Origin: B120-G9 sp034659895
GTDB taxonomy: Bacteria; Zixibacteria; MSB-5A5; GN15; FEB-12
Assembly: GCA_034659895.1 (NCBI GenBank)
Contig: JAYEIF010000241.1
Location: forward strand, 1-33,290
Reading direction: 5' to 3'
Length of the DNA: 33,290 nucleotides
The stretch's first letter is position 1. Each line of letters opens with the position of its first letter. The notes below the pieces were generated by a model. That model was not told the DNA's origin. It was given only the letters and a program-made list of their open reading frames with translations, and did not search any database. Below, one piece after another: positions 25,538 to 33,290 of the stretch. A program made the position numbers and the translations under genes.

Positions 25538-26983
25538 TTATTCCTCAGATGTTGTGTCTATTACAACAGTTCGGGAAACTTCAATAGTATCACCACAACA
25601 ATTACTGATTTCAAGTGTTACTTCATACGATCCAGCATCATCAAAAATATAGTTAATTTCTACAGAGTCCTCCACTTCGTCACTATTTAATGTCCATTTC
25701 CGCTCTTCAATTACACCAATTGATGTATCTGTAAAAGTAAACTCGGTAGCTATGTCACTGACAGTGTCGTTTGGTAAGATTTTGAAACCGCTGGTTTCTT
25801 CATACAGAGTATCGGACAGCACTACCAGAGCTGTGTCAGTAAGCGTGTCGATGATTGTGTCATCACCACATAGACCAGTGGCTGTCAGACTGACCGAATA
25901 TATCCCCGGGTCAATATAGGCGTGGATGGGATTGGTGTCATTATGAAGAGTATCACCATCACCAAAGTCCCAGATTAGATTTTGGATATTACCTTTTGAC
26001 TGATCTAAAAATTTAACGTGAAATTGTCGCCCCGGGAAGTCACAAGAAGTTGAGTCTCCTTGAACTGTGAAAAGCGCAGTTACTGAGTTATAAACTATCA
26101 CGGTATCATAGGCATAAGCATAAGGACTATTCTCGTTTTCGGATACACCCAGTGTGATTTGATAAACTCCTGAAGCATAGAAAGTGTATGTTATATCTTG
26201 TTCTGTTGAAGTTCCCCCATCTCCAAAATCCCATGTTCTGGATGTTGCATTCGAATCGGAGGTCATATCCCTGAAGTTGACACTGAGCGGCGCGCACCCT
26301 TCGTGAACACTCAGGCTGCATACAGGATCAAGGCAGTCAACAATGATAATTGTATCAATTTCAGAGGTAGTGCCACATGTGCCTGTTGTTGTATGGATTA
26401 CCTCGAAGGTATCGGCAGAACTGTAAATGTGTGTAATTGTATCTGGTGTGGAATCTTCAAATACAGTATTGTTGCCATCTCCGAAATCCCATTCCCATTT
26501 AGTAATCCCATTTGTTTCAAGAGGTGTGAAAGTAACTTCCGTTCCGGGACAGCCGCAAGTGGTATCGGCATTGAATTCCGCTGAGAGAGGTCCTACAATT
26601 ATGTACCGCGACTTGTATTCTGAATCACGGCCTGTGTCAGGAAGTGTTGAATCAATAACTGTCAAAGAAACATTGTATGTACCAGCAGAGTCATAGATGT
26701 GGGTGACTGTGCCTATTGAATCAGGAGTAAAAGTACTTTCACTATCAGGAGTACCATCACCAAAATTGAAAACACCATACTGATATGTTCCCTTGGAATT
26801 ATCGTCAAATGTTACTGTACAAGGAACACAACAGTCGTATTTATCTGCGTTAAATTCTGCGATTGGATGCCCGGCAATAGTATAATTATTCACCTCTGTT
26901 ACCAGTTCATCACAACCCGGAACCAGATATATCAGGGCCATCATCAATACAGCAATAATTGTTAGAGCTTTGATTCTTTTCAT
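25538..26983 (-). CDS. Surface lipoprotein with five PKD domains
   Basis: 481 residues. The signal peptide ends in a lipobox (LVPGC, lipidated C24), so it is membrane-anchored. Five PKD-type Ig-like domains follow (about residues 42-130, 135-215, 220-295, 300-385, 395-475). The first four have the WDFGDG-type strand (NFGDGT, WDFGDGNN, WDFGDGGT, WDFGDGDT) and a closing Y-x-x-x-G-x-Y/F; the fifth has a degenerate WTLNSDEVED. Cysteines recur near the first and last strands of the domains (CCVPC, CGCPG, TGTCG, TGLCG, NCCGD). There is no enzymatic domain; the likely role is adhesion or a structural spacer at the cell surface. It is a single-gene unit. Confidence 0.88.
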   Translation of the reverse strand: MKRIKALTIIAVLMMALIYLVPGCDELVTEVNNYTIAGHPIAEFNADKYDCCVPCTVTFDDNSKGTYQYGVFNFGDGTPDSESTFTPDSIGTVTHIYDSAGTYNVSLTVIDSTLPDTGRDSEYKSRYIIVGPLSAEFNADTTCGCPGTEVTFTPLETNGITKWEWDFGDGNNTVFEDSTPDTITHIYSSADTFEVIHTTTGTCGTTSEIDTIIIVDCLDPVCSLSVHEGCAPLSVNFRDMTSDSNATSRTWDFGDGGTSTEQDITYTFYASGVYQITLGVSENENSPYAYAYDTVIVYNSVTALFTVQGDSTSCDFPGRQFHVKFLDQSKGNIQNLIWDFGDGDTLHNDTNPIHAYIDPGIYSVSLTATGLCGDDTIIDTLTDTALVVLSDTLYEETSGFKILPNDTVSDIATEFTFTDTSIGVIEERKWTLNSDEVEDSVEINYIFDDAGSYEVTLEISNCCGDTIEVSRTVVIDTTSEE

Positions 26984-27020
26984 GCCAATCTATTTCACCT
27001 CATTGATTTAATTACATTTT

Positions 27021-27049
27021 TATATACGCCATAGATAGGCATGTGTCAA
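27021..27049 (-). promoter_or_regulatory. Consensus-like sigma-70 promoter of the PKD lipoprotein gene
   Basis: Minus strand TTGACA (27049-27044), a 17-base spacer, TATATA (27026-27021). This is the best promoter match in the window. Transcription would start near 27014, 31 bases before the ATG; GAGG lies in this leader but is rather far from the start. Confidence 0.65.
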
Positions 27050-27442
27050 TTATTTAATTAGAGTTATAGTTACACCGCCTTGCAATCTCTCTTTCTCTTT
27101 TTATACCAACAAGATAAGAGGGAAGCTTCATTTGTCAGGGTCAAAATTATTACTTTATAGCATATTCTTGCATTTGCTAAAGCATCGTAATTTATCCGTT
27201 GCGCTACTTTATCTTGGAACCTCAGAGTAGTTGTAATGTAGCAAGAGAAACAATAAGGAGGAAGCGATACGATATATCTTGCTATCGATTGATGATTTTT
27301 ATATGTTCGGATAAGTGTTAATAGTATGGAATATGCCGTAGCAGGATGGAAAGCTGAGTTGAAGATAATAACCAATACAATATGGTTATATGAATAAACT
27401 GAGCATACCTGATGGCAACATCTTTTACTGTTGGAGTGAATA
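27050..27442. other. Intergenic region with no convincing gene
   Basis: Between the lipoprotein promoter and the propeller gene I find no RNA gene or terminator. A minus-strand open frame (27070-27492) crosses the start of the propeller gene and has no coding character. An AAGGAGG at about 27255-27262 looks like a ribosome site but leads to no ORF of useful length. A possible plus-strand promoter, TTGAAG (27359-27364), 16 bases, TATGGT (27381-27386), could drive the propeller operon. Confidence 0.4.
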
Positions 27443-30076
27443 TTGAAAGCAATTATTTCTTGTCGATTCTTTCTTGTCCTGTCATTGATCATTGGCCTTG
27501 CGAAAGTATCGGTCGCCGGTCTGGCGATTTCATTTGATGAACCTGATACTATCTATGCCTCCAATGCTATTATTGATATTATAGAGCACAATGGCGCGGT
27601 GTGGATGGCTACCAATGAAGGGGTTAATTTCTCTTCAGATGGCGGGAATACATGGCTATTGTATGACTCTACCAATGGGATGGTGGCTGATAATATATCC
27701 TCTATATTTTCTCAGAATGGTCGCCTTTGGGCTGGAAGTGGACATACTGAGATTATCGGTGGTGAAGGGTTGGGATTCTCGGACGCATTGGAATATACTG
27801 ATGATGATGGTTATAACTGGTTCTATGCCGATTTTGATGGGATTCCCAATGTACTTGGCGCTGAACGTTCTATATACGACATAACTGGTCACTATAATGA
27901 TGTTACAGGTGAAGAGTGGCTTTTCTTTACTGGTTATGCCGCAGGTTTACTTGGCTCGCGCGATGGTGGTACGACCTGGCGGCGAATGTTTGTGACCCCC
28001 GGGGATAGTATCTATTATGACAATTCTCATCAACCCCGACTGATGGATAGATATTTTTCATGTGTTACTGATACTACACACGGTGATTCGCTGTTCCTTT
28101 GGACTGGAACTGCGAGTGGTATATTTAAGTATGCTTTTGCACCTCGTTGGGAGAAACCGTTTTCAGACACAATAACTTCGATTGTCTTTTGCAATGATTG
28201 CGGGCCAGGGGACAGCAGTCGTGTTTTTATCGGAGGGAATAATGGCATTACCATAGGGAACTCCTCAGGAGGTCCATTCGTTTCGAGATTTGAAGAAGAT
28301 GGCCTTCCGGGTCCTTACATTTCCATGCTCTTCGCTTATGCCGGTCACTTGTTTGTTGGAACGATGGAAGATTCTGATGGTCCCTCGACAGGACTGGCTG
28401 TATCTACTGATGGGGGAGACTGGTTTGATACAGTTTCGGATTTTGATGATGTGATTAGAGATAATCGAAAAATATCCGAAATGGCTGTTATGCGAGATCG
28501 TTTATACCTTGCCGCTGAGGAAGCAGGATTGTTTGTATCAATTGACACTGGGCAGAATTGGGCACATTTGTGGGTTGACTCTTCTGATACGAGTTCAGAA
28601 AATGGTCGCAATATTGTGCACGCTTTCGACGTTCTTGCAGATACACTAAGAATTGGGACGGATTCTGGCCTTGTTACGTGGCGTATGGATTCTCTTGGAG
28701 AAGTTCAGTCATATCGCTATGACGTTTTTCCCGAAAGTATTGGAGTTAGCTCGGCTCAGGTTATCAAGATTCGGACACAGGTTTTTTTAGATAGCGTTGA
28801 TAATTCTTTCGATTCGCTGGCTGTTTGGACAATCAATCGTCCGCTGACTGATTCAGGAAGTCCGGTAGTGCGTAGGTCCTCTGATTATTTTGGTAACACA
28901 TATTGGGAAACGCATCAGTGGGATGTCATTACAAACGACATTGCCATTATGGGAGATACTGCTTTCATGATTGGTAGTGAAGGTTTGCGCTACACGATTG
29001 ATGGTAGCAATGCTGACAATTTTCAAAGAATTTATGACAGCCTTCATACGTGGGTTCGTTTATACGATCAGTACGATGATCCCCTTACCGTTATGGCGGT
29101 CAATGCCGACACTATGTTTATTGGCAGTGAGAACGGCTTTTCTATCTCAAATAACCGTGGTCAGACTCACAGGGTTTATCGCGTAAATACTGACAGTTTA
29201 CGGGCGGATGTTATCCGTAACTATAATGCTTATGATACACTATATTATCCACTCCCAGGAAATTTTATTCCAACTCTCGCAATTCAGAAACTTGACAATG
29301 AAAACTATGCTCGTATTTGGGCGTTAACCCGTCCAGCAGTAGGTGATGAAGAAACTGGTTTGTCAGAGGGGATTTATAAACCAATGGACTCAAGTTTTAC
29401 AGTTATAGATTCTGACACACTTAGCTCTTTTGCAGGATATGGAATTGTTTGGGAAAATAGATGTCCTGATGTCCAGGCATGGAATTTTGCTTTCAATGGA
29501 GACAGTGTTTTTGCTGCAGCTAATGGGGATGGTCTTTTGTTTTTTGAAGGGGACACAGCCTTAGGTTGGGACACGTTGATGCTCGAGAATGAAATCGGAG
29601 ATTACCTGTGGAAACCGGGAGATTCTGTTTTTGCGGTTGAGGTAATAGGCGATGATCTCTATGTCGGAACTGAACAGTTATTGGTGCGCCTTTCATTAGG
29701 AGACTTGAAAGTAAATCGCGAATTTTCCTATGTGGACTCAACTACATCATCTGATGAAGTATATGCTTTTCCAGTACCGTTTAAACAGTCTTCTATTTCA
29801 TATGAATCCGATGGAGTCCAGTTTCATTTCACATTAAAAGAGGAATCTCGAGTTACGCTTGAAATATATGATGCCGCAATGAATCTCGTGAAGCGTGTTA
29901 TCGATGATCAGAAGTTTCAAGCTGGTCTCTATCATGGACGGAATAAAGGTATGCCGACTTGGAATGGCAGAAATGGAAAGGGAGATAAAGTTGCGGTTGG
30001 AATATACTATTTCAAAGTGGAGACCTCAGCCGGAGATGGAGATGTGCGTTGGGGCAAACTTGCGGTGATACCATGA
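27443..30076 (+). CDS. Exported beta-propeller (BNR/two-component-propeller-like) protein with degenerate FlgD-like C-terminus
   Basis: 877 residues from a TTG start supported by GGAG six bases upstream. A signal peptide (about 1-25) ends near SVAGLA. The body shows repeated propeller blades with Asp-box-like turns, such as SSDGGNTW, SRDGGTTW, STDGGDWF and SIDTGQNW, interleaved with I-x-x-hydrophobic-x-G-T-x-x-G strands. The C-terminus (about 770-877) resembles the FlgD-like/T9SS sorting domain (AFPVPFKQSSISY, VTLEIYDAAMNLVK, GIYYFKVE) but has AFPVPF where the two proteases have NYPNPFNP. Its last codon overlaps (ATGA) the first PorV/PorQ-like gene, so the two are translationally coupled. Ligand or role unknown. 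Confidence 0.82.
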   Translation: MKAIISCRFFLVLSLIIGLAKVSVAGLAISFDEPDTIYASNAIIDIIEHNGAVWMATNEGVNFSSDGGNTWLLYDSTNGMVADNISSIFSQNGRLWAGSGHTEIIGGEGLGFSDALEYTDDDGYNWFYADFDGIPNVLGAERSIYDITGHYNDVTGEEWLFFTGYAAGLLGSRDGGTTWRRMFVTPGDSIYYDNSHQPRLMDRYFSCVTDTTHGDSLFLWTGTASGIFKYAFAPRWEKPFSDTITSIVFCNDCGPGDSSRVFIGGNNGITIGNSSGGPFVSRFEEDGLPGPYISMLFAYAGHLFVGTMEDSDGPSTGLAVSTDGGDWFDTVSDFDDVIRDNRKISEMAVMRDRLYLAAEEAGLFVSIDTGQNWAHLWVDSSDTSSENGRNIVHAFDVLADTLRIGTDSGLVTWRMDSLGEVQSYRYDVFPESIGVSSAQVIKIRTQVFLDSVDNSFDSLAVWTINRPLTDSGSPVVRRSSDYFGNTYWETHQWDVITNDIAIMGDTAFMIGSEGLRYTIDGSNADNFQRIYDSLHTWVRLYDQYDDPLTVMAVNADTMFIGSENGFSISNNRGQTHRVYRVNTDSLRADVIRNYNAYDTLYYPLPGNFIPTLAIQKLDNENYARIWALTRPAVGDEETGLSEGIYKPMDSSFTVIDSDTLSSFAGYGIVWENRCPDVQAWNFAFNGDSVFAAANGDGLLFFEGDTALGWDTLMLENEIGDYLWKPGDSVFAVEVIGDDLYVGTEQLLVRLSLGDLKVNREFSYVDSTTSSDEVYAFPVPFKQSSISYESDGVQFHFTLKEESRVTLEIYDAAMNLVKRVIDDQKFQAGLYHGRNKGMPTWNGRNGKGDKVAVGIYYFKVETSAGDGDVRWGKLAVIP

Positions 30077-31065
30077 GAAATATCTTGTTTTGTCTTGTTG
30101 TTACTATTCTGACTCTATTAACAGTTTCAGGAATATCTATGGCGGCTGATGGTGACGGCGGTTATGCCGGTTCATTTTTCCAAATTCCAATTGGGGCGAG
30201 ACCGACTGCTATGGGAGGGGCGTATTTGGCTATTTCTAATGATGGCGCCGCACCTCTGTTTAATCCGGCCGGATTGGCTACTATAAGACATAAGATTTTT
30301 GCTACTTCTTACCGCGCAATGCAGCTCGACCGATCTCTGGGCTATATTACCTTAATGGTCCCCACACGTGATAACTCTGCTCTTGGTGTCAACTGTCACT
30401 ATTTTGATGCAGGGGATGTAGCTATGCGTAACAGTGACGGTCGAAAAACTGGTGATGATATCGGATTTACGAGTCTTGCATGGTCAGTAGTGTTTTCCAA
30501 GCGTTTCGAAAAATACTTATCAGTTGGAATGAAGGCTGGCTATCTCTATTCACGGTTTGCTGAAATGGTTTCCAGCTCGGCGGGAATTGATCTTGGAATG
30601 ATGCTTTATATCAGTCAGCTTTATGACCGTGAGCGGCGGGGAAATATGGCTATGCAGGATATGCGGTTAGGTTTGGTTGTTCGCAATCTGGGAGCTACTT
30701 ATCGCTGGAACTCGACTAATTATAACACCACAATCAGTGGCGACCCTGGCGGAGTTGAACAGGAAGATGCCGTCCCAATTGAGGTTGGCTTGGGATTATC
30801 GGCTCGATTCTTTAATCGTAAACTTCTATTGGCAACTGATGTGATTGCAAATGAAAAACAAAATCCACGGCTTAATGCGGGTGCGGAATATTTTGTAGTC
30901 CCTGAGTTTGCTCTTCGCATTGGATTCTCTGACATGCGTCTGACAGCCGGTACTGGTTATGTTTTTAAGATTGGGAATCAGGTATTAGCGATTGATTATG
31001 CTTTTGCTACCGACAAAGCAGATGAAGGATCAGAACATATTTTCTCATTTGATATGTTGTTTTAG
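30073..31065 (+). CDS. PorV/PorQ-family outer-membrane beta-barrel protein (first copy)
   Basis: 330 residues from ATG 30073, which overlaps the propeller stop; upstream starts inside the propeller gene are not needed. A signal peptide (about 1-24) is followed by the hallmark GARPTAMGGAYLAI, then APLFNPAGLA, and alternating amphipathic strands ending in an aromatic C-terminus (FSFDMLF). PorV-type proteins bind T9SS cargo at the outer membrane and hand it to the attachment complex. A second member follows 27 bases downstream. Confidence 0.85.
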   Translation: MRNILFCLVVTILTLLTVSGISMAADGDGGYAGSFFQIPIGARPTAMGGAYLAISNDGAAPLFNPAGLATIRHKIFATSYRAMQLDRSLGYITLMVPTRDNSALGVNCHYFDAGDVAMRNSDGRKTGDDIGFTSLAWSVVFSKRFEKYLSVGMKAGYLYSRFAEMVSSSAGIDLGMMLYISQLYDRERRGNMAMQDMRLGLVVRNLGATYRWNSTNYNTTISGDPGGVEQEDAVPIEVGLGLSARFFNRKLLLATDVIANEKQNPRLNAGAEYFVVPEFALRIGFSDMRLTAGTGYVFKIGNQVLAIDYAFATDKADEGSEHIFSFDMLF

Positions 31066-31092
31066 TAGTTAATAAAAAAGGTGAAATATAGC

Positions 31093-31980
31093 ATGCGTAT
31101 ATTAGCAATCATTGTGGTGTTGATGTTGACTTTTAGCACAGTTTGGGCAAATGATGGTTTGTTTCTTCTGAAAGTTGAAACAGGCGCTCGTCCGTCAGGG
31201 ATGGGACGTGCCTTCACAGCTATAAGCCATACTCCGGATGCCTCTCCATACAACCCGGCCGGAATGGCTGGAGTGTCCAATTTTACGGTTTCTTTAGGAC
31301 ACACTTTTTATTGGGAAAACATTCGCATGGAAGCCGCTCATTTTGCTATGGGTTTGTCACCAAAGGTGTATGTGCATGGGGGTATCCGCTATGCCGTTGT
31401 TGATGAACTCGAAAAACGGGATAGCCCAAGTGAATTGCCAGATGGCATGTTTGATATGCATGATATTTCATTCAAAGGAGGACTGGCGTTTCAGATAACG
31501 GACCGTTTAGCTACAGGATTTGGTATTGGGTGGATAATTGAGAAAAATGAAGCTTGGCGTGGAAGTGTTTTTAATATCGATTATGGTATTCAAGCCAGAG
31601 CAAGTGAATATCTGCAGTTTGGCGCATCGGTTATAAATATCGGTTCTGATTTTAAGCTGACAAAAAATGCCGGTAATGAGTCGCGGCCAATTTCTTTGCC
31701 GTCGACATACCGTATAGGCGCTTCTTATCACCGGGACCGTTATTTTGGTGCAACAGATATTGTTTATGTTGATGACAAACTACATTTACATCTTGGTGCA
31801 GAAGTGGAAGTACACAAGCTTTTTCAGGTTCGTGCCGGTTATGTGTTTAACTACGATGTTGAAAATATCTCATTTGGAGCTTCATTCACAAAGCGGAATC
31901 TGACGATTGATTATGCTTTTGTTCCATATCAAAGTAACTTAGGCACATCTAATATGTTTAATATGTCATTTAGTCTATAA
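31093..31980 (+). CDS. PorV/PorQ-family outer-membrane beta-barrel protein (second copy)
   Basis: 295 residues from ATG 31093 (AAGGTG nine bases upstream; an in-frame GTG at 31081 lies within that site). A signal peptide (about 1-19, ending VWA) leads to the same family block as the preceding protein: GARPSGMGRAFTAI and SPYNPAGMAG. The C-terminus ends in a strand (NMFNMSFSL). It is diverged from the first copy, so this looks like an old tandem pair and not a recent duplication. Confidence 0.85.
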   Translation: MRILAIIVVLMLTFSTVWANDGLFLLKVETGARPSGMGRAFTAISHTPDASPYNPAGMAGVSNFTVSLGHTFYWENIRMEAAHFAMGLSPKVYVHGGIRYAVVDELEKRDSPSELPDGMFDMHDISFKGGLAFQITDRLATGFGIGWIIEKNEAWRGSVFNIDYGIQARASEYLQFGASVINIGSDFKLTKNAGNESRPISLPSTYRIGASYHRDRYFGATDIVYVDDKLHLHLGAEVEVHKLFQVRAGYVFNYDVENISFGASFTKRNLTIDYAFVPYQSNLGTSNMFNMSFSL

Positions 31981-32000
31981 TCATTGGAGATTTTTTTATC

Positions 32001-33119
32001 ATGGCTAAACACAAAATTGCATGGCTTCCCGGTGACGGAGTTGGTAACGATGTAATGGAAGCTGCAAAAATCGTTTTGGATAAGCTGAACTTTGATGCTG
32101 AGTATATTCATGGCGATATAGGATGGGAATTTTGGAAAACAGAGGGCAACCCTCTCCCTGATCGTACTATTGATCTTCTAAATAACACTGATGCTGCTTT
32201 GTTTGGCGCTATTACATCAATGCCAAAAGAAGAAGCCATAAACGAGCTTGCCCCTAAGTTACAGGGGAAAGGTTATATTTATACGTCACCGATCGTTCGT
32301 TTAAGGCAAGAGTTCAAGTTGCGTACAAATATGCGTCCATGCAAGGCGTTTCCCGGTAATACGCTTAACTACAAGGAAGGTATCGATATTGTAGTCTTTC
32401 GTGAAAATACCGAGGATTTATATAGCGGTGTTGAATTTCATCCATTGCCGGATGAAGTCCGCGAAGTCATCAAGAAATATAACAAGAAGATGTCGCGCTT
32501 TGATAGTGCCAGTTCTGATGATATTGCGGTTTCTCTGCGTATAAATACACGCAAGGCTTGCCGTGATATTATTACTGACGCATTTGAATATGCAAAGAAA
32601 TTTGGCCGCAAGTCTGTAACAGTAGTTGAGAAGCCAAATGTTGTTCGAGAAACTTCAGGGTTGATGGTACGCACTGCTCGTGAAATAGCTAAGGATTACC
32701 CTGATATTGAACTTTGGGAAACCAACATTGATGCTATGTGCATGTGGTTGGTGAAAAATCCAATGGATTACTCTGTACTGGTAACCTCAAACCTGTTTGG
32801 TGACATTATTAGCGATCTAAGTGCGCAGTTGGTTGGTGGACTGGGCTTTGCGTCATCAGCTAATATAGGTGATGATTATGCTTTGTTCGAGCCGACTCAT
32901 GGCTCTGCGCCAAAATATGCTGGTAAGTTCAAAGTTAATCCAATGGCTATGTTATTGACTGTCAAAATGATGTTTGATTATTTCGATGAAATCGATAAAG
33001 CTCAGGCTTTGGAAAAGGCTATTGCCGATGTCATCAAGGAAGGAAAAGTTCGTACATACGATATGGGCGGAAGCAATACGACTCTTGAAGTGGCTGAGGC
33101 AGTTGCAGAAAAGTTGTAG
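32001..33119 (+). CDS. icd: Isocitrate dehydrogenase-family enzyme
   Basis: 372 residues, isocitrate/isopropylmalate dehydrogenase fold. Substrate and metal residues are visible: S96 in YTSPIVR, R100, R108 in KLRTN, R135 and Y142 in RENTEDLYSG, K211 in VEKPNVVRE, D268 and D272 in FGDIISD. The cofactor loop reads HGSAPKYAG with K305-Y306, the pair that marks NADP preference in E. coli IDH. RENTEDLYSGVEF favours isocitrate over isopropylmalate. It oxidatively decarboxylates isocitrate to 2-oxoglutarate. A GGAG about 11 bases upstream precedes ATG 32001. Homoisocitrate or related substrates cannot be excluded. Confidence 0.85.
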   Translation: MAKHKIAWLPGDGVGNDVMEAAKIVLDKLNFDAEYIHGDIGWEFWKTEGNPLPDRTIDLLNNTDAALFGAITSMPKEEAINELAPKLQGKGYIYTSPIVRLRQEFKLRTNMRPCKAFPGNTLNYKEGIDIVVFRENTEDLYSGVEFHPLPDEVREVIKKYNKKMSRFDSASSDDIAVSLRINTRKACRDIITDAFEYAKKFGRKSVTVVEKPNVVRETSGLMVRTAREIAKDYPDIELWETNIDAMCMWLVKNPMDYSVLVTSNLFGDIISDLSAQLVGGLGFASSANIGDDYALFEPTHGSAPKYAGKFKVNPMAMLLTVKMMFDYFDEIDKAQALEKAIADVIKEGKVRTYDMGGSNTTLEVAEAVAEKL

Positions 33120-33167
33120 CACTTATCACGCATCACTTTTGTCCAATATGATAATCATAGCAAATTA

Positions 33168-33290
33168 GGGTCTGCTGAATAAAGTACCTGTCCGCTCGAC
33201 AGGCGGGTAAGTTCTTTGTTCATAAATAGATAAGCATGTTTTGTATTGTTTCAAGTGAAAGGGTTTTGTTATAAATAGCTTAAAAGGCTT
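33168..33290 (+). mobile_element. MITE-like element (copy 2, cut by the window end)
   Basis: From the terminal GGGTCTGCTGAATAA at 33168 to the last base of the window, all 123 bases match 25193-25315 exactly. The left flank AAATTA (33162-33167) differs from that of copy 1, as expected for a separate insertion. The right end is outside the window. It lies 48 bases past the icd stop, in the same orientation as the gene, as copy 1 does after etfA. Confidence 0.8.

Noticed and set aside
26984..27442. tRNA or small RNA gene in the long intergenic gap
   Set aside because: I found no cloverleaf, TTCGA-type arm or strong hairpin with T tract there by eye.
27070..27492. 140-codon minus-strand open frame upstream of the propeller gene
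   Set aside because: It overlaps the start of the propeller gene, has no recognisable domain or ribosome site, and has the composition of translated non-coding DNA.

Overview
The window looks like chromosomal DNA of an uncultured FCB-group bacterium, of the kind placed in Zixibacteria or neighbouring candidate phyla. The evidence is three secreted proteins with C-terminal FlgD-like / type IX secretion (T9SS) sorting domains (two with the NYPNPFNP signature), two PorV/PorQ-type outer-membrane proteins, a DUF4321 membrane protein, and a low-to-moderate GC content. The phylum assignment is inference; there is no rRNA or marker gene here to settle it. I saw no tRNA, rRNA or CRISPR array.

Layout. 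1-123: tail of an unidentified gene with a strong intrinsic terminator. 213-2375 (-): a membrane glycosyltransferase fused to TPR repeats, with a clear sigma-70-type promoter. 2658-8438 (+): two large secreted proteases in tandem, a subtilase and an M6 metalloprotease, both carrying sorting domains. 8661-19042 (+): a dense colinear run of 15 genes: fur-feoA-feoB-FeoB-associated Cys-rich protein (iron uptake, behind a good Fur-box match), ecfT-truA, a transaldolase-like aldolase, purB, psd-pssA (phosphatidylethanolamine synthesis), purS-purQ (purine synthesis), DUF4321, tatA and an unrecognised protein. Many of these genes overlap by 1-14 bases, which suggests translational coupling.

23003-19077 (-): a three-gene signalling operon encoding a double-FHA protein, a calcineurin-like phosphoesterase and a CHASE2-Ser/Thr kinase, which looks like a reader/eraser/writer set. 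It is divergent from a dus gene (23152 +) whose promoter places the transcript start at the start codon (leaderless). etfA (24230-25189) follows without etfB. 26983-25538 (-) is a five-PKD lipoprotein. 27443-31980 (+) is an operon of a beta-propeller protein with a degenerate sorting domain followed by two PorV/PorQ-like proteins, then an isocitrate-dehydrogenase-family gene (32001-33119).

The most notable non-coding feature is a 256-bp non-autonomous transposable element at 25193-25448. It has imperfect terminal inverted repeats and a perfect 6-bp target duplication (TAATTC) whose left copy contains the etfA stop codon. A second copy, identical over the 123 bp visible, starts at 33168 and runs off the window. 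The element contains a 70-nt structured palindrome that can fold as a three-way junction.
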